DNA from: CAKOSP01 sp964371745 | GTDB lineage: Bacteria > Bacillota_I > Bacilli_A > RF39 > UBA660 | Direction of reading: 5' to 3' | Assembly: GCA_964371745.1 (NCBI GenBank) | Contig: CAYJNS010000015.1 | Span: 1 to 18,426 of the forward strand | Length of the DNA: 18,426 nt | In this document: one piece after another, positions 8,486 to 14,139 of the stretch | Layout of the letters: each line of letters starts with the position of its first letter | Position numbering within the stretch: the first letter of the stretch is position 1 | Translations under genes and position numbers: made by a program | The notes under the pieces: generated by a model | Told to the model about the DNA's origin: nothing | Databases searched by the model: none | What the model saw: only the letters and a program-made list of their open reading frames with translations

Positions 8486-8501
8486 CCTTTGTGAAAGGAG
8501 G
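8486..8501 (+). promoter_or_regulatory. Shine-Dalgarno-masking hairpin, toxin copy 1
   Basis: CCTTT (8486-8490) and AAAGG (8494-8498) form a 5-bp stem with a GTG triloop. This buries the strong ribosome binding site AAAGGAGG (8494-8501) 10 nt before the toxin ATG. An earlier CCTTTC (8462-8467) can pair with the same bases, giving an alternative masked fold. Confidence 0.6.
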
Positions 8502-8511
8502 CTAGATTTTT

Positions 8512-8598
8512 ATGAGTAAAAAAGATTTTTTAATTCTTATACATCTTATAATCATCATTTTATTATTGGCCTCTGCGTTTGTTGCTAATATAAAATAA
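8512..8598 (+). CDS. Small hydrophobic peptide, putative type I toxin, copy 1 (28 aa)
   Basis: ATG at 8512 follows an AAAGGAGG ribosome binding site, the strongest in the window. The 28-residue product starts MSKKDF, then has a run rich in Ile and Leu (about residues 6-25, with His11 inside), and ends ANIK. This fits one membrane-spanning helix with a charged N-terminus, the usual form of type I toxins that insert in the inner membrane. A convergent antisense RNA and a tandem second copy surround it. It does not resemble the TxpA, BsrG or Fst sequences I remember, so the family is unassigned. Alternatives are a small membrane regulatory peptide or a holin-like peptide. Toxicity is inferred from gene architecture. 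Confidence 0.7.
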   Translation: MSKKDFLILIHLIIIILLLASAFVANIK

Positions 8599-8634
8599 AA
8601 AGCGCTTAATTCAAATAGATCTGAATTAGGCGCT
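8591..8634 (-). terminator. Terminator of antisense RNA, copy 1
   Basis: Positions 8601-8612 and 8623-8634 form a 12-bp stem (one G-U pair in the sense RNA). On the - strand it is followed by TTTTATTTTA (8600 down to 8591), a proper U tract. On the + strand no T run follows, so the signal works mainly for the antisense transcript. Confidence 0.75.
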
Positions 8635-8709
8635 ACTACAAAACTAGGTAAGCGCTTAAAATCGGCTTTAAGACGCTTCCTTTTTTATTGTATGCAAATA
8701 CATGCTTAC
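8592..8709 (-). ncRNA. Antisense RNA (putative antitoxin), copy 1
   Basis: The - strand promoter at 8716-8744 predicts a transcript start near 8709, and the - strand terminator predicts an end near 8592, giving about 118 nt. It is complementary to the toxin mRNA from about the stop codon to the 3' end (about 95 nt overlap). This is the convergent 3'-overlap layout of TxpA/RatA and BsrG/SR4. Exact ends are estimates. Confidence 0.7.
8650..8686 (+). terminator. Terminator of toxin mRNA, copy 1
   Basis: AAGCGCTTAAA (8650-8660) pairs with TTTAAGACGCTT (8667-8678) with a one-base bulge, then CC and six T follow. It gives a toxin mRNA of about 250 nt. Confidence 0.75.
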
Positions 8710-8715
8710 TAATAC

Positions 8716-8744
8716 ATCTTAACATATTATATTTCCTATTTCAA
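8716..8744 (-). promoter_or_regulatory. Antisense RNA promoter, copy 1
   Basis: Read on the - strand: TTGAAA (8744-8739), a 17-nt spacer, then TAAGAT (8721-8716) preceded by TGt, an extended -10. Both boxes are identical in copy 2, while the spacer has several changes. This suggests the promoter elements are under selection. Confidence 0.75.
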
Positions 8745-8775
8745 TATTTATTGTTATCTATTATAATATTTTTCA

Positions 8776-8804
8776 TTGCGCTAATTATTTATTTATGATA
8801 ATAT
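8776..8804 (+). promoter_or_regulatory. Extended -10 promoter of the 173-aa gene
   Basis: TTGCGC (8776-8781), 17 nt and TAATAT (8799-8804) preceded by TGa, giving a short leader before the GGGAGG ribosome binding site. Confidence 0.6.
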
Positions 8805-8821
8805 AAATTTAGGGAGGAAAT

Positions 8822-9343
8822 ATGAGGGAATATAGTTTAGAAGAAATAAATAATGTTGGAAAAGAAAATATATTTTTAGCTACTACTGTGCCAGAATATA
8901 TGTCAATAAATATAAAGGTTCATACAGTAGTGTTAATTGATAATATTTATTATTGTCCAGAAAAAAAATCAATAATTGATGAAAACGAAATAGTTATACT
9001 TAAAAAGTTTGATTCTATTCTTAATCCAATGTTTTTTAAATATGGTTATTATAAAGATAATGAGATAGCATTGGATATAGATGAAGAATATTATGAATTT
9101 GTCCAATTAGAAATAAATAAATTAATTGATGAAACTATACATAAGCATATATATGGTATGCCAGAGATTCATGAGGATATAACTGCCGGTTATGAAGTAC
9201 CGAAATCATCGTATATTGCAGATGTTATTGATGAAATGACTTACAAACCATTTAGCTTTGAAGATGATTCTAAATATAGTGGAATATATATAATTAATAA
9301 AGATGGCATTAAACCTTATCAAAAAGTAAAAGATAGTAAATAA
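8822..9343 (+). CDS. Protein of unknown function (173 aa) between the two toxin loci
   Basis: An acidic soluble protein rich in Ile, Glu, Asp and Tyr, with no membrane segment or signal peptide. I recognise no family. Residues 30-60 look like alternating strands (VHTVVLIDNIYYCPEKKSII). Residues 80-115 hold an acidic helix, and the C-terminus returns to strand (KYSGIYIINKDGIKPYQKVK). A lone Cys in YYCPEKK does not form a metal motif. It has its own promoter, a GGGAGG ribosome binding site and a terminator, so it is a complete single-gene unit. It lies between two direct repeats, and recombination between them would delete it together with one toxin locus. Whether it has anything to do with those loci is unknown. 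Confidence 0.8.
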   Translation: MREYSLEEINNVGKENIFLATTVPEYMSINIKVHTVVLIDNIYYCPEKKSIIDENEIVILKKFDSILNPMFFKYGYYKDNEIALDIDEEYYEFVQLEINKLIDETIHKHIYGMPEIHEDITAGYEVPKSSYIADVIDEMTYKPFSFEDDSKYSGIYIINKDGIKPYQKVKDSK

Positions 9344-9357
9344 CTTTTACTTTTTTT
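9323..9357 (+). terminator. Rho-independent terminator
   Basis: AAAGTAAAAG (9323-9332) and CTTTTACTTT (9344-9353) form a perfect 10-bp stem overlapping the gene's last codons and stop, followed by T. Repeat copy 2 begins immediately after. Confidence 0.8.
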
Positions 9358-9401
9358 ATGATATTATACACAGTTCGACAAATTATTTAATATACATAAG
9401 T

Positions 9402-9407
9402 TATAAT
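9402..9407 (+). promoter_or_regulatory. -10 box of toxin mRNA, copy 2
   Basis: TATAAT identical in sequence and context to copy 1, including the TTCGACAAA element upstream. Confidence 0.55.
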
Positions 9408-9492
9408 ACATCCTCGGAAGTTTATTAAAGTTAAGTGCTTGCCTTTCCAAATTCCAGGGGGGTTAACCTTTGAGAAAGGAGGCTAGATTTTT

Positions 9493-9573
9493 ATGAGTAA
9501 AAAAGATTTTCTAATCGTAATACATCTTATAATCATCATTTTATTATTGGCCTCTCACTTGAAGCTAATATAA
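9493..9573 (+). CDS. Small hydrophobic peptide, putative type I toxin, copy 2 (26 aa, altered C-terminus)
   Basis: Same AAAGGAGG ribosome binding site, masking hairpin (loop GAG instead of GTG) and N-terminal MSKKDF as copy 1. The first 21 residues differ only at position 9 (Val for Leu). A replacement of nine bases by eight after codon 21 then shifts the frame, so the peptide ends HLKLI instead of AFVANIK and stops two codons earlier. The hydrophobic core is intact, and the DNA for the old tail remains downstream out of frame. It could be a functional variant or a decaying copy. Conservation of promoter and ribosome site argues for function. Confidence 0.65.
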   Translation: MSKKDFLIVIHLIIIILLLASHLKLI

Positions 9574-9613
9574 AATAAAAAGCGCTTAATTCAAATAGAT
9601 CTGAATTAGGCGC
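9571..9613 (-). terminator. Terminator of antisense RNA, copy 2
   Basis: Same stem as copy 1 (9582-9592 with 9603-9613; the outermost pair is lost by a T-to-A change), followed on the - strand by the same TTTTATTTTA tract. Confidence 0.7.
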
Positions 9614-9689
9614 AACACCAATTTAAGGTAAGCGCTTAAAATCGGCTTTAAGACGCTTCCTTTTTTATTGTATGCAAATAATTGCTTAC
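9573..9689 (-). ncRNA. Antisense RNA (putative antitoxin), copy 2
   Basis: Predicted from the conserved - strand promoter (9696-9724) and terminator, about 117 nt. It differs from copy 1 mainly in the linker between the two hairpins (complement of 9614-9625), the likely single-stranded contact region. Confidence 0.65.
9630..9666 (+). terminator. Terminator of toxin mRNA, copy 2
   Basis: AAGCGCTTAAA (9630-9640) with TTTAAGACGCTT (9647-9658), then CC and six T. Identical to copy 1. Confidence 0.75.
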
Positions 9690-9695
9690 TAATAC

Positions 9696-9724
9696 ATCTT
9701 AACATATTATATTTTATTTTTCAA
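9696..9724 (-). promoter_or_regulatory. Antisense RNA promoter, copy 2
   Basis: On the - strand TTGAAA (9724-9719), 17 nt, then TGt plus TAAGAT (9701-9696). Same boxes and spacing as copy 1 despite spacer changes. Confidence 0.75.
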
Positions 9725-9763
9725 TAATTATGAATGTTTTTTATGGAGTAAATAATAAAAATA

Positions 9764-9772
9764 TGATAAAAT
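9764..9772 (+). promoter_or_regulatory. Extended -10 promoter of the hydCBA operon
   Basis: TGa followed by TAAAAT (9767-9772) gives a leader of about 25 nt before hydC. No strong -35 is present. Confidence 0.5.
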
Positions 9773-9803
9773 ATTTATAGTAGAGAAGTAAGGGAAGTGT
9801 TGT

Positions 9804-10262
9804 ATGCAAACTATAGATGATATATTAAATAAGTATGAAAAAAATGAAGATAATTTAATTCAAATATTAAATGAAGTACAAGAAATGTTTGGATATATTC
9901 CTAAATTTTCTCAAATAGAAATATCAAAATATTTAGGTATAGAGCTTGCGCAAATTTATGGAGTTATTACGTTTTATTCTAGATTTATGTTAAATAAAAA
10001 AGGAAAACACTCAGTAAGTATTTGTATGGGAACCGCTTGCTATGTTAAAGGTGCTCAAAAATTATTAGATGAGCTTACTAAAAAATTAGAAATAAATGTT
10101 GGAGAGACTACTAGTGATGGATTATTTACTATTGAAGAAAATAGATGTGTTGGAGCTTGCTCACTTGCGCCTATACTTATAATAGATAATGAAGTTTATG
10201 GTAATGCAACTGTAGAGTTATTAAATGAAAAACTAGAAGAAATAAAAAGAGGTAATGCATAA
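9804..10262 (+). CDS. hydC: Bifurcating [FeFe]-hydrogenase gamma subunit, NuoE-like [2Fe-2S] protein
   Basis: This 152-aa thioredoxin-like ferredoxin of the NuoE/HndA/HydC family passes electrons between the flavin subunit and partner cofactors. After an N-terminal helical domain (1-65), the [2Fe-2S] ligands are visible as C74-x4-C79 (CMGTAC) and C115-x3-C119 (CVGAC), the family spacing. Length is typical. It is the first gene of a three-gene operon: its TAA stop abuts the next ATG with no gap, and the hydA gene two positions later identifies the complex as hydrogenase rather than complex I or formate dehydrogenase. The start at 9804 has a GGGAAG-type weak ribosome site. The leader begins just after toxin repeat copy 2. 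Confidence 0.93.
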   Translation: MQTIDDILNKYEKNEDNLIQILNEVQEMFGYIPKFSQIEISKYLGIELAQIYGVITFYSRFMLNKKGKHSVSICMGTACYVKGAQKLLDELTKKLEINVGETTSDGLFTIEENRCVGACSLAPILIIDNEVYGNATVELLNEKLEEIKRGNA

Positions 10263-12119
10263 ATGAATACTATAAATGTACTTGAAGATATAAGAAGTAA
10301 AAAACAAAAAGAACTTAGTTTAAGAGTTAAAGAAAATGTATCATCTTTTGAAACCCATATTTTAGTATGTAATGATACAGGGTGTAATGCATCAAATGCT
10401 TTATCTATTTTAGAAAAGTTAAAACTTCTTATCAAAGAAAAAAACTTGGAAAATATAAAGGTAATAAAAACTGGTTGTTTTGGTTTATGCTCTAAAGGTC
10501 CTTTTGTAGTAATAAAACCGCTGAATATTTGCTATGGAAAAGTTACTATAGATGATTGTGAAGATATAATAAATGCATATATTAATAAAACTGAAGTAGA
10601 AAGATTATTAATCAAAGATACAGATGGATTTATTAAAAGAAAGTTAGATGATTTAAACTTTTATAAAAAACAAAATAGAGTAGTTTTAAAATTATGTGGT
10701 GTAATAGATCCTGAAGAAATAGATGAGTATATTGCTTTTGATGGATATAAAGCATTATCTAAAGTTCTTACTGTTATGAGTCCAGTAGATGTAATAGAAG
10801 AAATTAAATCTTCTGGTTTAAGAGGTAGAGGTGGAGCCGGCTTTCCAACTGGTTTAAAATGGGAAAGTACATATAATGAAGAAAATAAACAAAAATATGT
10901 AGTTTGTAATGCAGATGAAGGAGACCCTGGGGCATTTATGGATAGAAGTGTTCTTGAAGGAAATCCTCACACAGTAATTGAAGCTATGATTATTGCGGGC
11001 TATGCAATAGGTGCAAATAAAGGATATATTTATGTAAGAGCAGAGTACCCTGGAGCAGTTAAAAGATTAAAACTTGCTATAAAAAAAGCTTATGAATATA
11101 AATTACTTGGTGAAAATATCATGGATACTAATTTTTCATTTGACCTGGAAATAAGACTAGGTGCAGGAGCTTTTGTTTGTGGTGAAGAAACAGCTTTACT
11201 TGAATCTATTGAAGGAAGACGTGGTCATCCTAGAAGTAAACCTCCATTTCCAAGCTGCTCTGGTTTATGGGGTTATCCTACAGTGATTAATAATGTGGAA
11301 ACCTATGCTAATATAACAAGTATTATATTAAATGGTAGTAATTGGTTTAATTCTATTGGTACAAAGGATTCAACAGGTACTAAAGTATTTGCCTTAGGTG
11401 GTAATGTTTATAATACTGGTTTAGTTGAAGTTCCTATGGGTACTAGTTTAAGAGAAATAATTTATGATATAGGTGGAGGAATTCCAAATAATAAAAAATT
11501 TAAAGCAGCCCAAACAGGTGGTCCATCTGGTGGTTGTATATCAAGTGAAAACTTAGATGTAAGTGTAGATTATGAATCACTTAAAAAAATAGGATCTATG
11601 ATGGGTTCTGGTGGACTTATTGTTATGGATGATACTAAATGTATGGTTTCTATTGCTAAATTTTATTTGGATTTTTCAGTAAATGAATCTTGCGGTAAAT
11701 GTACACCATGTAGAATAGGTACTAAAAAAATGTATGATATTTTAGATAATATTACAAAAGGTACTGCAAAAGATGATGATTTAATTACTTTAGAAAATCT
11801 TGCTAATAATATAGTAAATACTAGTACGTGTGGGCTTGGTAATAGTGCTCCAAATCCAGTACTTAGTACAATTAGATATTTTAAAGATGAATATATTTCA
11901 CATATAAAAGATAAGAAATGTCCTGCAGGAGAGTGTAAATTATCTAGTGAAATAACAATTATAAAAGATGCGTGTAAAGCTTGTGGTCTTTGTCAAAAAG
12001 CTTGCCCAGTAGGTGCTATCGAAGGAAAAGATAAAGAAATAAGAATAATTAACCAAGATAAATGTATTAAGTGTGCATCTTGCATAAATGCATGTCCATT
12101 TAAGGCTATAAAGGGGTAG
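10263..12119 (+). CDS. hydB: Bifurcating [FeFe]-hydrogenase beta subunit, NuoF-like NADH/FMN protein
   Basis: This 618-aa flavoprotein binds NAD(H) and FMN and in HydABC-type enzymes is where electrons are split or joined. Domains in order: an N-terminal [2Fe-2S] thioredoxin-like domain (C36, C41, C72, C76); the NuoF core with the glycine-rich nucleotide/FMN motif GLRGRGGAGF (185-194), NADEGDPGAF and GAGAFVCGEETAL; a [4Fe-4S] site C477-x2-C480-x2-C483 with C523; and a C-terminal 2x[4Fe-4S] ferredoxin (C571, C574, C577, C581 and C601, C604, C607, C611). This fusion of all three parts is typical of HydB/HndC and distinguishes it from complex I NuoF. It starts directly after the hydC stop and is followed by hydA after a 3-nt gap. 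Confidence 0.95.
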   Translation: MNTINVLEDIRSKKQKELSLRVKENVSSFETHILVCNDTGCNASNALSILEKLKLLIKEKNLENIKVIKTGCFGLCSKGPFVVIKPLNICYGKVTIDDCEDIINAYINKTEVERLLIKDTDGFIKRKLDDLNFYKKQNRVVLKLCGVIDPEEIDEYIAFDGYKALSKVLTVMSPVDVIEEIKSSGLRGRGGAGFPTGLKWESTYNEENKQKYVVCNADEGDPGAFMDRSVLEGNPHTVIEAMIIAGYAIGANKGYIYVRAEYPGAVKRLKLAIKKAYEYKLLGENIMDTNFSFDLEIRLGAGAFVCGEETALLESIEGRRGHPRSKPPFPSCSGLWGYPTVINNVETYANITSIILNGSNWFNSIGTKDSTGTKVFALGGNVYNTGLVEVPMGTSLREIIYDIGGGIPNNKKFKAAQTGGPSGGCISSENLDVSVDYESLKKIGSMMGSGGLIVMDDTKCMVSIAKFYLDFSVNESCGKCTPCRIGTKKMYDILDNITKGTAKDDDLITLENLANNIVNTSTCGLGNSAPNPVLSTIRYFKDEYISHIKDKKCPAGECKLSSEITIIKDACKACGLCQKACPVGAIEGKDKEIRIINQDKCIKCASCINACPFKAIKG

Positions 12120-12122
12120 TAT

Positions 12123-13850
12123 ATGATAAAAATTAATATAGATGATAAAGAGTATGAGGCAAAGGTTGGCTCTACTGTACTAGATGTTGCTCTTGAAAAT
12201 AATATAGAAATTCCGACATTATGCTTTTTAAAAGGAATTAATAAGTCTAGTGATTGTAGAATGTGTTTAGTAAGTGTTGATGGATCTAAAAAGTTAGTTC
12301 CTTCTTGTAAAGAAATAATTAAAGATAATATGTCTATTAAAACTAGTACTGATGATATTATAAATACTAGAAAATTTATGTTAGATTTACTTTTATCTAA
12401 TCATAATTTTGAGTGTGAAAAATGCACTCGAGAAGGTAAGTGTGAGCTTAAAAAACTTGCATTTAAATTAAATATGGATTTAAGTAAATATACTAAAAAA
12501 GATAAGTGTTTAAAAGATGATTCATCAGTATCAATTGTAAGAGATAATAGTAAATGTATACTATGCAAAAGATGTGTTAGTACTTGTAAAAACGTGCAAA
12601 ATATTGCATCAATAGATGTAGTTGGAAGAGGAATTGATTCTAAGATAGGAACAGCATTTGATGCACCAATTAAAGATGTAAACTGCACATACTGTGGACA
12701 GTGTATTAATTCTTGTCCTACTGCTGCTCTTCATGAAAAAGAAGAGTTAAGTGAAGTAATAGAAAAATTAAAAGATGAAAATACACTTGTATATGTACAA
12801 ACCGCTCCATCAATAAGAGCTGCTCTTGGTGAAGAGTTTGGAATAGACTATGGAACTAATGTAACAGGTAAAATGGTAACTGCTTTAAAAAAACTAGGGT
12901 TTGATAAAGTATTTGATACTAATGTTGGAGCTGACTTTACTATAATGGAAGAAGCTAGTGAACTTGTTGATAGGATTACTAATAATAAACCGATGCCTAT
13001 GTTTACATCTTGTTCTCCAGCGTGGGTAAGACTACTTGAAATGTATTATCCAGAATTTATACCTAATCTATCAAGTTGCAAATCTCCTCATCAAATGTTA
13101 GGTAATATAATTAAAACATATTATGCAAAAAAAGAAAGTATTGACCCTAAAAAAATATATAATGTATCAGTGATGCCATGTACTTCTAAAAAGTTTGAAA
13201 AAACTAGGGAAAACATGAAGGAAGATGTAGATGCAGTAATTACTACTCGTGAGCTTGCTAGATTAATTAAAAGATTTGGAATAGACTTTAAATCACTTGA
13301 AGAAACAAATTTTGATAACCCATTAGGTGAAGCTACTGGAGCTGGGGCTATATTTGGTGTGACTGGTGGAGTTATGGAAGCTGCGCTTAGAACTGCTAAA
13401 GATTTACTTGGTGATGTATCTGAAAAACTAGAGTTTACTGAAGTGCGCGGTGAAAATGGAATAAAAAAAGCAAGCATAAGCTTAAATAATAAAGATTATA
13501 CAGTAGTAGTTGTAAGTGGTCTTAAAAATGCTAGGATTATGCTTGATAAATTTATTAATAAAGAAGAACACTTTGACTTTTTAGAAGTTATGGCATGTCC
13601 TGGAGGCTGTGTTATGGGTGGTGGACAACCACTACTTGATAATAAAACTAGAAGTATTTATGACATAAGAAAATTAAGAAGTGATGCACTATATTCTATA
13701 GATGAGAAAAGTACATATCGTAAAAGTCATGAAAATCCAATCTTACAAAAAATATATTTAGAATATATCGGTAAACCAGGTAAAGGTAAATCTCATGATA
13801 TGCTTCATACATCTTTTGAAAAAAGAGAAAAATATAAAATAAATATTTAG
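12123..13850 (+). CDS. hydA: Bifurcating [FeFe]-hydrogenase catalytic subunit
   Basis: This 575-aa enzyme makes or oxidises H2. An N-terminal plant-type [2Fe-2S] domain (C34, C45, C48, C62) is followed by the His-ligated [4Fe-4S] cluster (H94, C98, C101, C107). Next is a 2x[4Fe-4S] ferredoxin (C145, C148, C151, C155; C188, C191, C194, C198), then the H-cluster domain. H-cluster motifs are TSCSPAW (295-301), MPCTSKK (C353) and MACPGGCVMGGGQ (C492, C496), then the small-subunit-like tail YIGKPG...SHDMLH. Relative to the textbook TSCCPxW, the second Cys is Ser298, and a Cys appears at 319 in NLSSCKSP. With hydC and hydB it forms a soluble cytoplasmic enzyme that couples H2 to NADH and ferredoxin in fermentation. 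The maturases HydE, HydF and HydG are not in the window. Confidence 0.96.
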   Translation: MIKINIDDKEYEAKVGSTVLDVALENNIEIPTLCFLKGINKSSDCRMCLVSVDGSKKLVPSCKEIIKDNMSIKTSTDDIINTRKFMLDLLLSNHNFECEKCTREGKCELKKLAFKLNMDLSKYTKKDKCLKDDSSVSIVRDNSKCILCKRCVSTCKNVQNIASIDVVGRGIDSKIGTAFDAPIKDVNCTYCGQCINSCPTAALHEKEELSEVIEKLKDENTLVYVQTAPSIRAALGEEFGIDYGTNVTGKMVTALKKLGFDKVFDTNVGADFTIMEEASELVDRITNNKPMPMFTSCSPAWVRLLEMYYPEFIPNLSSCKSPHQMLGNIIKTYYAKKESIDPKKIYNVSVMPCTSKKFEKTRENMKEDVDAVITTRELARLIKRFGIDFKSLEETNFDNPLGEATGAGAIFGVTGGVMEAALRTAKDLLGDVSEKLEFTEVRGENGIKKASISLNNKDYTVVVVSGLKNARIMLDKFINKEEHFDFLEVMACPGGCVMGGGQPLLDNKTRSIYDIRKLRSDALYSIDEKSTYRKSHENPILQKIYLEYIGKPGKGKSHDMLHTSFEKREKYKINI

Positions 13851-13852
13851 TT

Positions 13853-14086
13853 ATTATTAACTTATTATTATTTATATTATTTGGTATTGATAAATATAAA
13901 GCTATTAAAAAATCTTGGAGAATAAAAGAGTCTACTTTATTTTTATTAGCTATAATAGGTGGCTCATTAGGTGGTATAATAGGCATTAAAATATTTAAAC
14001 ATAAACAAAATAAAAAGTATTTTATGATTACATTTATGCTTTTATTAATAATAGAAAGTTATTTGATTTATAAATTTTTAATATAA
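13853..14086 (+). CDS. DUF1294-like small membrane protein, no canonical start codon
   Basis: The frame ending at TAA 14084-14086 encodes about 77 residues with the DUF1294 pattern. A hydrophobic N-terminus (IINLLLFILFGIDKYKA) is followed by WRIKESTLFLLAIIGGSLGGIIGIKIFKHKQNKKYF and a last hydrophobic segment, so about three membrane segments. The family's hallmark residues (GxDK, RIxExTL, GGxxGxxxG, HK...K..F) are all present. The frame is open only from 13838 and contains no ATG, GTG or TTG before the first conserved block. ATT at 13853 or 13856, right after the hydA stop, is the best guess, with translation perhaps coupled to hydA termination. Alternatives are a gene that lost its start codon, or a base-calling error. 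Function of the family is unknown. Confidence 0.65.
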   Translation: MINLLLFILFGIDKYKAIKKSWRIKESTLFLLAIIGGSLGGIIGIKIFKHKQNKKYFMITFMLLLIIESYLIYKFLI

Positions 14087-14110
14087 GAAGTTATAACACT
14101 TCTTTTTCTT
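14086..14110 (+). terminator. Rho-independent terminator after hydCBA-DUF1294
   Basis: AGAAGT (14086-14091) and ACTTCT (14098-14103) around a TATAAC loop, followed by a T-rich tract. No terminator is seen directly after hydA, so the DUF1294 frame is probably in the hydrogenase transcript. Confidence 0.7.
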
Positions 14111-14113
14111 TTG

Positions 14114-14122
14114 TGGTAAAAT
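14114..14122 (+). promoter_or_regulatory. Extended -10 promoter of the Nudix gene
   Basis: TGg followed by TAAAAT (14117-14122), just after the terminator, with a short leader containing GAGG before the ATG at 14140. No clear -35. Confidence 0.5.
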
Positions 14123-14139
14123 AGATACGTGAGGTAGTT

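Larger units (their letters stand above)
8380..8746 (+). repeat. Direct repeat copy 1: type I toxin-antitoxin-like locus
   Basis: This block matches 9360-9726 at roughly nine in ten positions by eye, with an offset of 980-981 bases. It contains a sense -10 box, a structured 5' UTR, a 28-codon hydrophobic peptide gene, two 3' hairpins acting as terminators on opposite strands, and a - strand promoter. Both copies begin at GATATT just after a gene terminator and end just past the -35 box of the antisense promoter, so the repeat equals one complete functional unit. Confidence 0.95.
9360..9726 (+). repeat. Direct repeat copy 2: type I toxin-antitoxin-like locus
   Basis: Second copy of the unit at 8380-8746, in the same orientation and order. 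Relative to copy 1 it has one extra G before the toxin start (G6 instead of G5) and one base fewer near the toxin 3' end. It also has a cluster of substitutions between the two 3' hairpins. Promoter boxes, ribosome binding site, hairpin arms and the 5' UTR pairing element are conserved. Confidence 0.95.

Noticed and set aside
8380..9726. The duplicated block as an insertion sequence, MITE or CRISPR array
   Set aside because: No transposase, terminal inverted repeats or target duplications. There are only two copies, about 980 bp apart with a gene between them, and the repeat boundaries match a complete sense/antisense transcription unit.
13121..13477. Reverse-strand open frames inside hydA and other genes
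   Set aside because: They lie opposite strongly conserved coding regions, have no ribosome sites or recognisable motifs, and their length is explained by codon bias on the coding strand.
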